Source: Ilumatobacteraceae bacterium
GTDB lineage: Bacteria > Actinomycetota > Acidimicrobiia > Acidimicrobiales > Ilumatobacteraceae
NCBI GenBank assembly: GCA_007117775.1
Contig: SKFX01000141.1
Span: forward strand, 1 to 13,809
Reading direction: 5' to 3'
Length of the DNA: 13,809 bases
Shown one piece after another: positions 1-6,935 of the stretch. Within the stretch, counting starts at the first letter, position 1; every line of letters begins with the position of its first letter. Under the pieces are notes generated by a model that had not been told where the DNA came from, made no database searches, and worked only from the letters and a program-made list of their open reading frames with translations. The translations under genes were made by a program, and so were the position numbers.

Positions 1-2369
1 ACGAGGCCGTTGACATCGATCCCGAGTTGTTCGGCATCGCTCGGGTGGATCCACAGCGGATGGGCATGGCTGAGCTCCGCCAGCCATTTGGCCTGCGAGG
101 AGCGGGTGTGGATGAGTGTCGGCAGCCGGAACGTCGGCAACAGGATCCGTTCGCCGGCATCGAAATCGAGCTTCTCCCAATGGACATGGGATGGGATCCA
201 GGTTGGCAGCGTGTACTCGGGCCACCCCCAGTCGCGCATCATCGGCGAGAACAGCTCGAGTTTGCGAGAGGGTGTCGGGAAGCCGAAGCGCACCTCACCG
301 TCGATATCGACGCCGATCGAGCCGTCGCCGATGAAGGGCATATGGCCGCCGATGTCGTCGACGCTGTCGGACATGCCTGCGGTTCCCGGCACCCGGTACA
401 CGCCGATCTCGTCTCGGACCGCTCCAGCGGCTGCGATCTCATCGGTGGTGACGGGCTTCTCATGCACCATCTCCTGTGCCCCGGGCAGCGAGAATGCGCC
501 GTGGCGGCGCATGTACTGCAGCGGTGTGAGGCCCTCGGAGGCCGCGGCTTCGGGGAGTCCGGGCACCGAATGATCGAACAGGTGGCTGTAGTACTCGTCG
601 ATGGTCATCGGTGTGCCGGCGTTGACCGGTGATTCAAAGTGTTCACGGATGCCGAGCGAACCGTCGGGATCGATCCGCCACGACAGGTCGATCCAGAATT
701 CGTGCTCCTCCCAGACCTCACCGGGGTTGACGTCATAGGTGCGATGCACCGTCTCGCCGTTCTGTTCGGCGTAGACCTTCATCACCGGTTGACGGAAGCC
801 GATCCAGCGACCGATATGGGTCTCATAGGACGCCACATCATGGCGTTCTGATGCGACGCCCATCGGCAGCACATAATCGGCGAACCAGGCGCTCTCGTTC
901 CAGGTCGGCGTCAGGGCGACATGGCAGCCGACGAGATCCTCATCGGTGAGCGCCTCGAGCCACACGAAACCGTCGGGATTGGTCCACACCGGGTTGTAGA
1001 CCCGGGTGAAATAGGTGTCGATGCGGCCGCGGCCCTCCTTGAGGAAATGCGGGAGCAGGATGGACAGCTCATGGTGGGCGAGCGGATACTCGATCGGCCA
1101 TGTCAGCTCATTCCAGTCACCGTGCGGATGCGGATTCTTCGGTGGTACCGGGATGAACTTGTTCCAGCCGTTCGGGCTGGTGCCGCCCTCGGTGCCCACC
1201 GATCCGGTCAGCACATTCAAGAAGAACAGTGTGCGGCTGGTCTGCCAACCGCCTTCGTTGCCGGCCGCCGACGCCCGCCAGTTGTGGGTGGCGAGACGAC
1301 CGGGCACGGCTCGTCCGATGTGCTCGGCGATCTCGTGGATCTTGCGGGCCTCGATACCGCAGACCCGCTCGGCCTCGTCCGGGGTGTACTCGGCGTAGAG
1401 GTCGATGAGCGCCTGGCCGACATTGTCGAAACTGCATTCGAGATCGGGTCGGGTCTCGCGCAAGAAGACGTCCCAGTTCACCCACCGGCGCATGAACTCG
1501 CGGTCCCAGGTGCCGTTGATCAACAGCAGTCGGGCGATGGCGAGGCATAAGAACGCCTCGGTGCCCGGCCAGACCGGCAGCCAGTAGTCCGACATCGATG
1601 CGGTATTGGACAGTCGCGGATCGACGCACACCACCTTGGCGCCGCGCATCTTGCCCTCGATGATGCGCTGGGCATGCGGATTGAAGTAGTGGCCCGCTTC
1701 GAGATGCGAGGAGATCAAGAAGATGACCTTTGCGTTGGCATGATCACCCGATGGGCGATCGAAGCCCATCCAGGCGGCATAGCCGACCCGGGCGCCCGAT
1801 GAGCAGATGTTGGTGTGGGAGTTGTGGCCGTCGAGGCCCCAGGCGTGGAGGACGCGTTCCATATAGCTGTCATCGCCGGGTCGGCCGACGTGGTACATGA
1901 CCTCTTTGCGGCGGCCTTCGCGAAATGCTGTGCCGATCCGCTCACCGATCTCCGATAGCGCCTGTTCCCAGTCGATGCGCTCCCATTTTCCCTCGCCGCG
2001 CGCCCCGGCGCGCTTGAGCGGATACAGGATCCGATCGGCGTCGTGGACCTGGTTGATGGTGGCCGGGCCCTTGGCACAGTTGCGGCCACGGCTCGCTGGA
2101 TGGTGCGGGTTGCCCTCGAACTTCGCGATCTCACCGGTTTCTTTGTCGACGAACGCCAACAGGCCACAACAGGCCTCACAGTTGAAGCAGGTGGTCGGGA
2201 TGAGACTGAAGCGGCGCTTCTTGCGCTCGCCATGGGCCCATGCCTTGGCATCGAGTTCCACCCAGTCCGACCAGCGTTCGGCCGGGGGATAGTTGGTGAG
2301 AGCGGTCCCGGGCACCAGGCGTTCGAGATCGCCCCGTCCGGCTTCGCCGAGTTCATCGAGTAGTGACAT
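1..2369 (-). CDS. Mo-bisMGD oxidoreductase catalytic subunit, C-terminus cut by window edge
   Basis: This frame is open from the ATG at 2369 to the window edge (at least 789 residues), so the gene is partial. It reads as a molybdopterin oxidoreductase of the DMSO reductase superfamily. The N-terminal [4Fe-4S] motif is C61-x2-C64-x3-C68, with the fourth ligand C98 in RGRNC. C189 in NICSSG sits where these enzymes carry the Mo ligand, which points to the Cys-ligated branch (formate, polysulfide, thiosulfate and sulfite type enzymes). The molydopterin-binding C-terminal domain begins near residue 735 and is incomplete. No Tat signal precedes the cluster motif, so the protein is probably cytoplasmic. 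It lies 12 nt downstream of the Fe-S/NrfD gene with a clear Shine-Dalgarno site and is surely co-transcribed. The substrate is unknown. SoeA-like sulfite dehydrogenase fits the topology best, by inference only; polysulfide or thiosulfate reductase is the alternative. Confidence 0.93.
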   Translation of the reverse strand, partial: MSLLDELGEAGRGDLERLVPGTALTNYPPAERWSDWVELDAKAWAHGERKKRRFSLIPTTCFNCEACCGLLAFVDKETGEIAKFEGNPHHPASRGRNCAKGPATINQVHDADRILYPLKRAGARGEGKWERIDWEQALSEIGERIGTAFREGRRKEVMYHVGRPGDDSYMERVLHAWGLDGHNSHTNICSSGARVGYAAWMGFDRPSGDHANAKVIFLISSHLEAGHYFNPHAQRIIEGKMRGAKVVCVDPRLSNTASMSDYWLPVWPGTEAFLCLAIARLLLINGTWDREFMRRWVNWDVFLRETRPDLECSFDNVGQALIDLYAEYTPDEAERVCGIEARKIHEIAEHIGRAVPGRLATHNWRASAAGNEGGWQTSRTLFFLNVLTGSVGTEGGTSPNGWNKFIPVPPKNPHPHGDWNELTWPIEYPLAHHELSILLPHFLKEGRGRIDTYFTRVYNPVWTNPDGFVWLEALTDEDLVGCHVALTPTWNESAWFADYVLPMGVASERHDVASYETHIGRWIGFRQPVMKVYAEQNGETVHRTYDVNPGEVWEEHEFWIDLSWRIDPDGSLGIREHFESPVNAGTPMTIDEYYSHLFDHSVPGLPEAAASEGLTPLQYMRRHGAFSLPGAQEMVHEKPVTTDEIAAAGAVRDEIGVYRVPGTAGMSDSVDDIGGHMPFIGDGSIGVDIDGEVRFGFPTPSRKLELFSPMMRDWGWPEYTLPTWIPSHVHWEKLDFDAGERILLPTFRLPTLIHTRSSQAKWLAELSHAHPLWIHPSDAEQLGIDVNGL

Positions 2370-2377
2370 ATGGGGTT

Positions 2378-2383
2378 CTCCTC
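2378..2383 (-). promoter_or_regulatory. Shine-Dalgarno site of the molybdoenzyme catalytic gene
   Basis: GAGGAG lies 8 nt before the ATG at 2369 and overlaps the TGA stop of the upstream gene. It fixes the start and implies translational coupling of the two subunits. Confidence 0.75.
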
Positions 2384-3908
2384 AGCTCAACGGCACTGAC
2401 TGGCCGGCGCGGACGAATGCATCTTCATAGGCGAACAAGCCGATGATGGCCGCCACTGCGGCCACGCCGGCGAGCGCGAGCGAACCGGTCAGGACCGCGG
2501 CGAGTGCCAGTGCGGCGGCGGCGACCATACCGAGCAACACCCCGGTCCAGAAGCGGCCCCGATAGGGCCCCGAGACCATGGCCTTGGTGGCCATCTCGAC
2601 CGACATCGTCGAATGCGAGGTGACCTCGATGGCCACCAGCGCAAGCTGGGCCAGTGCGCCACCGAACAGGCTCCACATGATGGTGTTGGTGAGGCCGTCG
2701 GGAAGATCGAATGCCGCAGCGGGCAGGATCAGTGCAGCGGCGCCGACGGTGATCGCCTGCGCGATCAGCGTCGGCAGCAGGATCGGGGTCTGCCAGAGAT
2801 CGCGTCCCTCGCACTGGCCGAACAACCACGCCGTGTAGCCGGCGGTCCCGGCACCCAGGATGATCGTCGGCACGGCGATCGCGGTGATCAGCGATGATGA
2901 GTCGATGAGTCCACCGAGGAACCACAGCGACCCGAACGCTCCGAAGCCGAGCAGGATGAGCGAGCCCTTCACCAGCCACGAACCCCACTGGGGTTTGGTG
3001 AACAGGTAGTAGAAGCGCTTGGGCTGTTTGAGGTCCCAGATCAACAGCACGCCGGTGATCGCCGCCATCAACAGCGCGATGAACGGCGCATAGAGTCCGA
3101 TGAAGGCACGTTCGTCGGACCATCCCATCAGCGCTGCCAACCCGGCGACCATCAGGGCGCCACCGCCGATGGCCTTGGTGACCAGATAGCCCGAGACCCG
3201 CCAGGTCCATGCCATCTTGTGGGCGGTGGTGTAGGCGGTGCGCGCCACGACCTGTTCACCGTGTCCGGGCGGATCAACGACCATCGTCGAGTGGTCCGGT
3301 GTGGTGTCGGCCCAGATCATGCCGTCATCGAGGATGCGGGTGCGCAGCGGATCGAGGGCGGCCTCATCGGCACCTTTGTAGAACACATGTGGCTTCGTGC
3401 CCTGTTCAGGGGCCCGGACCGCAGTGTCGTGCCTTCCGAGCATCACGGAGATCTTCGACGTCGGATCGTCGATATCGCCGGCGTAGATCGACTGCGTCGG
3501 GCAGACCACCACACAGGAGGGCTCCAGTCCCACCTCGACGCGATGGGTGCAGAAGTTGCATTTATGGGCGGTGTTGGTGTCGGGGTTGATGTAGAGCGCG
3601 TCGTAGGGGCAGGCGTTCATACAGCTCTTGCAGCCGATACAGCGCGAATCATCGAAATCGACGATGCCGTCGTCACGGCGGAACAGTGCCGTGGTCGGGC
3701 AGATGGTCACACATGGTGCGTCATCACAGTGGTTGCAGCGATTGACCGAGTAGAAGCGCCGCGAGTCGGGGAATGCACCCTTTTCGATGTACTTCACCCA
3801 GGTGCGGTTGACACCGAGGGGCACATCGTGCTCGGACTTGCAGGCCACCGTGCAGGCGTGACAGCCGATACAGGTGTCCTGGTCGATCAAGAAGGCGTAG
3901 CGGGTCAT
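2382..3908 (-). CDS. Fused four-cluster Fe-S electron-transfer subunit and NrfD-type quinone-binding membrane anchor
   Basis: This 508-residue protein joins two subunits that are usually separate in DmsABC/PsrABC/SoeABC-type complexes. Residues 1-140 hold sixteen cysteines in four [4Fe-4S] motifs: C13/16/19/23, C58/61/66/70, C90/93/96/100 and C117/120/132/136, the last with a long internal spacer as in DmsB. A linker of about 100 residues leads to a hydrophobic region from about 240 with roughly eight membrane helices, matching NrfD/PsrC. It should pass electrons between the membrane quinone pool and the Mo subunit encoded downstream. No signal peptide is present, so the Fe-S domain should face the cytoplasm. 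The ATG at 3908 is preferred over an upstream in-frame start because AGGAGG lies 6 nt before it and the ferredoxin fold starts at once (MTRYAFLID). Domain calls are firm; electron-flow direction is not known. Confidence 0.95.
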   Translation of the reverse strand: MTRYAFLIDQDTCIGCHACTVACKSEHDVPLGVNRTWVKYIEKGAFPDSRRFYSVNRCNHCDDAPCVTICPTTALFRRDDGIVDFDDSRCIGCKSCMNACPYDALYINPDTNTAHKCNFCTHRVEVGLEPSCVVVCPTQSIYAGDIDDPTSKISVMLGRHDTAVRAPEQGTKPHVFYKGADEAALDPLRTRILDDGMIWADTTPDHSTMVVDPPGHGEQVVARTAYTTAHKMAWTWRVSGYLVTKAIGGGALMVAGLAALMGWSDERAFIGLYAPFIALLMAAITGVLLIWDLKQPKRFYYLFTKPQWGSWLVKGSLILLGFGAFGSLWFLGGLIDSSSLITAIAVPTIILGAGTAGYTAWLFGQCEGRDLWQTPILLPTLIAQAITVGAAALILPAAAFDLPDGLTNTIMWSLFGGALAQLALVAIEVTSHSTMSVEMATKAMVSGPYRGRFWTGVLLGMVAAAALALAAVLTGSLALAGVAAVAAIIGLFAYEDAFVRAGQSVPLS

Positions 3909-3912
3909 CGGT

Positions 3913-3920
3913 CTCCTCCT
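3913..3920 (-). promoter_or_regulatory. Shine-Dalgarno site deciding the start of the Fe-S/NrfD gene
   Basis: AGGAGGAG on the minus strand lies just before the ATG at 3908. The open frame extends further upstream, but the added residues are Arg/Pro-rich and lack a ribosome site, so they are treated as leader sequence. Confidence 0.75.
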
Positions 3921-4060
3921 CGCGCCGCGCTCGGGCGCAACCCGACCCGGTGGCCGAGTCCATCGCCGAGATGGTGGTCCAGCACACACCTCATCAAGTC
4001 CCCCAGTCGTGTACCCCTAGCGCAATGGCGGTGAAACCGCTCGGCGAGGGAGGATCATCA

Positions 4061-4074
4061 AATGTCTGGACATT
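4061..4074. promoter_or_regulatory. Palindromic operator candidate for the GntR/HutC regulator
   Basis: AATGTC-TG-GACATT is an inverted repeat with two 6-bp arms and a 2-bp centre. Its core GTCTGGAC differs at one position from the GTNTANAC pattern known for HutC-subfamily GntR operators. It lies in the 190-bp gap between the divergent molybdoenzyme operon and the regulator gene, immediately upstream of the regulator's -10 element. It could therefore serve autorepression and control of the operon. A weaker inverted repeat (TCGGG and CCCGA arms, 3931-3945) lies in the operon's leader. I could not identify a convincing promoter for the minus-strand operon in this gap. Confidence 0.55.
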
Positions 4075-4085
4075 CACCGTAGAGC

Positions 4086-4091
4086 TACGAT
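4086..4091 (+). promoter_or_regulatory. -10 element for a leaderless GntR transcript
   Basis: TACGAT (TANNNT) lies exactly 7 nt before the ATG at 4099 and no Shine-Dalgarno sequence is visible. Transcription would start at or next to the start codon. No good -35 is seen; the palindrome occupies that region. Confidence 0.55.
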
Positions 4092-4098
4092 GTGACCG

Positions 4099-4857
4099 AT
4101 GTCAACTACCGTCCGCCTCGACCGGGACTGCGCCGAACCGCTGTGGTCGCAGATCCTCACCGATCTGCGCCGTCGACTCGCAGCCGGTGAGTTCGACGAA
4201 GGCTTCCCGCCGGACTCGGAGCTGGTGCGCATCTACTCGGTGAGCCGCCACACCGTCCGCGACGCCTGTCGCCGTCTCCAGGACGAGGGCATCATCACCC
4301 GTGCCCGCGGTCGTGGCAGTCAGGTGCGACCGGTGGCCCTCGAACAACAGGTGGGCTCGCCCTACAGCGTGTTCCGCTCCATCGAGGCCCAGGGCTACCG
4401 ACAGGAGTCGACGGTGCTGTCACTCGAGCGTCAGCGGGCCGGGGAGATCGCCGATCGCCTCAGCGTCGATCCCGACGAGATGGTCGTCTCTCTGCATCGT
4501 GTGCGTTTCGCCGATGCCGAGCCCTTCGCCGTCGATGAGGTGTGGCTGCCCGAGGCGATCGGCGCGGTGCTGTTCGAGATCGACCTGAGCCATACCGCGC
4601 TCTATCTGGAGCTTGAGGCTCGCCTCGGTGCCCGGCCCGATCGGGGGACTGAGAACATCCGACCGGCGCTCCCGAGCCTGGGCGAGGCCGACCATCTCGG
4701 TATCGACGTGCTCGAACCGGTCTTCGTCATCGAGCGTTGCACCGAGTGGCGCGATGCTCCGCTCGAGTGGCGCCGGACGGTGGTGCGCGGTGACGTGTTC
4801 CGATTCTCGAGCCGATGGTCACCCGACCATGGCGACCTCGGGTTCGCTCGCCGCTGA
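4099..4857 (+). CDS. GntR-family transcriptional regulator, HutC subfamily (wHTH + UTRA)
   Basis: The 252-residue length and layout are typical of HutC-type GntR repressors. A winged helix-turn-helix occupies about residues 10-80 (PLWSQI opening, then SELVRIYSVSRHTVRDACRRL as recognition region and the GRGS wing). A UTRA ligand-binding domain follows at about 95-240, with the usual R-x-R-F-A-D/E-x-E-P-F-A-V-D-E strand region near 135-150. UTRA domains bind small effectors, often sugars, organic acids or amino-acid derivatives, and release DNA on binding. The gene diverges from the molybdoenzyme operon across a 190-bp gap containing a matching palindrome, so it is the likely local regulator; the effector is unknown. 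It converges with the deacetylase gene with only 15 bp between the two stops. The ATG at 4099 is chosen because of the leaderless -10 spacing. Confidence 0.93.
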   Translation: MSTTVRLDRDCAEPLWSQILTDLRRRLAAGEFDEGFPPDSELVRIYSVSRHTVRDACRRLQDEGIITRARGRGSQVRPVALEQQVGSPYSVFRSIEAQGYRQESTVLSLERQRAGEIADRLSVDPDEMVVSLHRVRFADAEPFAVDEVWLPEAIGAVLFEIDLSHTALYLELEARLGARPDRGTENIRPALPSLGEADHLGIDVLEPVFVIERCTEWRDAPLEWRRTVVRGDVFRFSSRWSPDHGDLGFARR

Positions 4858-4872
4858 CGTCGAGAGCGCGGT

Positions 4873-5973
4873 TCAGGCGCGACGCAGATCGTCGATATCG
4901 GCGAGCACCTCGACGATCCGGCTGCGATCAGCGCGACTGAGGCTGGTGCGGTCGGCCAAGACATCGACCAGCTGCTGGCGGGCATCGTACCCACAGCAGT
5001 CGACATAGGCTTCGACACTGTCTGTCGCTTCTGAGGTGACGATGGCTCCGGGTGCATCACTGCTGTGGTGGCTCGCGCCCAACGCCATCGGCGGCGGGTC
5101 ACCGATGCGGTACCCCGGCCTGCCCGGCTGGGGTGCACCGGCGTTGACGAGTTCGGTGGCGGTGACGAATTGATAGCCGAATCCGAGTCCGGCACGGATG
5201 ATCCCGTCGACGGCATCGGTGGTCGGCCGACGGGCATCACCATCGTGGTAGATCGGGAATGCGCCGTTGCGGTGGTGCCGTCGGAACTCATTGATCAGAA
5301 ATCCTGCGGAGCGGCGCGGCATCTGCCAGTCGCTGGTCTGCATATGCGTGTGCACCTCATACAGACCGTGGCGCGCGCATGCATTCAAGATCGCATCGCC
5401 GCGGGTCAGCCCGGGTGCGCGATGGGTCACCGGAGTGACGCCGGTGGCATCGCGGATGATGTTCTGGTTCGGGCCGATCTGAGAGGCCAGTGGGGCGGCC
5501 GAATACGGCGAGTGGTAGACGCTGTGGTTCCCGAGTTCATGACCTTCGCTCACGATCCGTCGAGCGAGATGCGGATAGGCGCGGACGTTGACGCCGATGA
5601 GGTAGAAGGTGGCCTTGACCCCATGGCGCGCCAGGGTCGCCAGGATCGGCGGCGTGTTATAGGGGGAGGGGCCGTCATCGAAGGTCAACGCCATCATGCG
5701 CCGGTCCACATCGACATGGGTGATGAAATCTCCCGGCCGCCAGCGCTGGGGTGGTTCGGGCGGATCGGTGACCCGGATCTGGCCGCCGCGGCGCGCCCAG
5801 GCGCGCAGGGTGGCGGGGCCATCGACGACCAGATCCTCGGGCTCGGCTCGTACGGCCCGTGAACCCAATAGCGAGGCGGCGGCACCGGTGGCGAACGCGC
5901 CCGTGATCAGGCTGCGCCGATCGATGGGTCGCCGGTGTGGACCAGTCGAATCGGGGTCCGGGGCCGTATCCAC
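4873..5973 (-). CDS. Tat-exported polysaccharide deacetylase (NodB domain, carbohydrate esterase 4 type)
   Basis: The NodB catalytic set is complete. TFDDGP carries D99/D100, the metal-binding pair is H150 and H154 in NHSVYH, RAPG is at 185-188, D215/W216 lie in SDW and H243 lies in IYHDG. Such enzymes remove N-acetyl (or O-acetyl) groups from extracellular glycans such as peptidoglycan or chitin-like polymers. The N-terminus has a twin-arginine signal (DRRSLITG, arginines 19-20, then an Ala-rich helix and AVRA cleavage site near 43), so export by Tat is expected. A helical tail of about 80 residues with an adjacent Cys pair follows the domain. I chose GTG at 5973 because TACAGT lies 7 nt upstream and the signal n-region is then short. 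An in-frame ATG at 6009 would add 12 residues and overlap the epimerase gene by 22 nt; that start is a real alternative. The substrate is not determinable. Confidence 0.92.
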   Translation of the reverse strand: MDTAPDPDSTGPHRRPIDRRSLITGAFATGAAASLLGSRAVRAEPEDLVVDGPATLRAWARRGGQIRVTDPPEPPQRWRPGDFITHVDVDRRMMALTFDDGPSPYNTPPILATLARHGVKATFYLIGVNVRAYPHLARRIVSEGHELGNHSVYHSPYSAAPLASQIGPNQNIIRDATGVTPVTHRAPGLTRGDAILNACARHGLYEVHTHMQTSDWQMPRRSAGFLINEFRRHHRNGAFPIYHDGDARRPTTDAVDGIIRAGLGFGYQFVTATELVNAGAPQPGRPGYRIGDPPPMALGASHHSSDAPGAIVTSEATDSVEAYVDCCGYDARQQLVDVLADRTSLSRADRSRIVEVLADIDDLRRA

Positions 5974-5980
5974 CTCTAGA

Positions 5981-5986
5981 ACTGTA
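5981..5986 (-). promoter_or_regulatory. -10 element supporting a leaderless GTG start for the deacetylase
   Basis: TACAGT (TANNNT) lies 7 nt before the GTG at 5973, in the short space after the epimerase stop. It suggests the deacetylase can be transcribed on its own in addition to read-through from the epimerase gene. Confidence 0.4.
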
Positions 5987-5987
5987 C

Positions 5988-6878
5988 TCAACGCGTCATG
6001 ACTCGCCATGACGCGTCGACCACCAACGGTGCACCGGGTTCGACGATGGCCATGGCGGCCCCGAGGTCCTCGGCGATGGTCTCGTCGATGACCGCCGGAG
6101 GGGCACTCTGGGGCTCGACGCACCACGCCTCGACGCGTTCGTCATAGACCACTGCGAAGGGGGCGTCAGAGGAGATCTCCAGAGCGTGGACGCTGCCGGA
6201 GTCATGCCTCCATTCCAGTGTCAATGGCCAGTCGACCCCGTCGAAACAGTCGTCCCAGGGCGAATCAGAGACCGGGATCCATCGTCCGGTGGCGATCGCA
6301 TCGGAGCCGCGCTCCACTTGGCGGCCGAGACCACCGGCGAGTCCGGGCCGAAACGGTGACAACCGTGCTCCTGATGGTGTGGTCGTTCGGAACCACGGAT
6401 GCCAACCGGCCGACGCCGGGAACGCCTCGCCATCACTGTGGACCTCAATGGTGGTGTGCAAGAGCCCCGGGGTGGAGTCATCGAGTTCGAATCGCTGTAC
6501 ACAGCGGCCGGCCCAGGGCCAGTGCTCGCCCAGCGCAGTGCTGATCTCGATGGCCGTGTCACCGGTCCGATCGAGGTGCCATGCCCGGTCGAACACCGTG
6601 CCGTGGATCGAATGGGGGGCCAGGTTGATCCGAAGCTGCTGTTGTTGATCACGCCAGGTGAACCGGCCGGTGCGGATACGGCCGGCGAACGGAGCCATCG
6701 GATACATACCCCATGCGATCGCAGCGCGCTCGGTGGGGTGGAGATCAGCATCTGTCCACAGCAGTTCGTCATCGTCGACTCGCAGCGATGAGATTCGTCC
6801 CCCGTTGATCGGGTCGATGTCCACAGAGATCGACCCATCGCTCAGCGTGACAGGGCGAGTGGGTCCAAGGTCGGTCAT
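5988..6878 (-). CDS. Aldose 1-epimerase family protein (galactose mutarotase fold)
   Basis: This 296-residue protein matches the aldose 1-epimerase family, which interconverts alpha and beta anomers of hexoses and, in some members, phosphorylated sugars. Visible family features are the INGGRISSL opening, PMAPFAGRI with R67, a histidine pair at H89/H92 in PHSIHG, the second conserved histidine H160 in GWHPWFR, and the catalytic-type glutamate E255 in WCVEPQS. The length is somewhat short for GalM and close to the YeaD/YihR-like members, so the exact sugar is open. It probably acts in the cytoplasm, as no signal peptide is seen. The deacetylase gene follows 14 nt downstream on the same strand, or overlaps it if the longer start is used. 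The ATG at 6878 is supported by a TANNNT element 7 nt upstream and no Shine-Dalgarno sequence. Confidence 0.9.
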   Translation of the reverse strand: MTDLGPTRPVTLSDGSISVDIDPINGGRISSLRVDDDELLWTDADLHPTERAAIAWGMYPMAPFAGRIRTGRFTWRDQQQQLRINLAPHSIHGTVFDRAWHLDRTGDTAIEISTALGEHWPWAGRCVQRFELDDSTPGLLHTTIEVHSDGEAFPASAGWHPWFRTTTPSGARLSPFRPGLAGGLGRQVERGSDAIATGRWIPVSDSPWDDCFDGVDWPLTLEWRHDSGSVHALEISSDAPFAVVYDERVEAWCVEPQSAPPAVIDETIAEDLGAAMAIVEPGAPLVVDASWRVMTR

Positions 6879-6885
6879 CTCGCTG

Positions 6886-6891
6886 AGATTA
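6886..6891 (-). promoter_or_regulatory. -10 element for a leaderless epimerase transcript
   Basis: TAATCT (TANNNT, five of six to TATAAT) lies 7 nt before the ATG at 6878. The intergenic gap is 57 bp. No -35 of recognisable sequence is present at normal spacing. Confidence 0.55.
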
Positions 6892-6901
6892 CCGATATCG
6901 A

Positions 6902-6914
6902 GGCGATCATCGCC
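6902..6914. promoter_or_regulatory. Short palindrome upstream of the epimerase promoter
   Basis: GGCGAT-C-ATCGCC is a perfect inverted repeat with 6-bp arms. It sits 10-22 bp upstream of the -10 element, over the -35 region, so it could be an operator. Such GATC-rich palindromes are frequent in this DNA, so chance is plausible. Confidence 0.25.
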
Positions 6915-6935
6915 GTGGTCGATCGCGCACCGCGA

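Noticed and set aside
2193..2222. KKRRFSLIP near the N-terminus of the Mo subunit as a Tat signal
   Set aside because: It lies at residues 50-58, directly before the first cluster cysteine, with no hydrophobic helix after it.
3219..4034. Long plus-strand frame opposite the Fe-S/NrfD gene
   Set aside because: The minus strand encodes sixteen ordered cluster cysteines and a membrane domain there; the plus frame shows no family signature.
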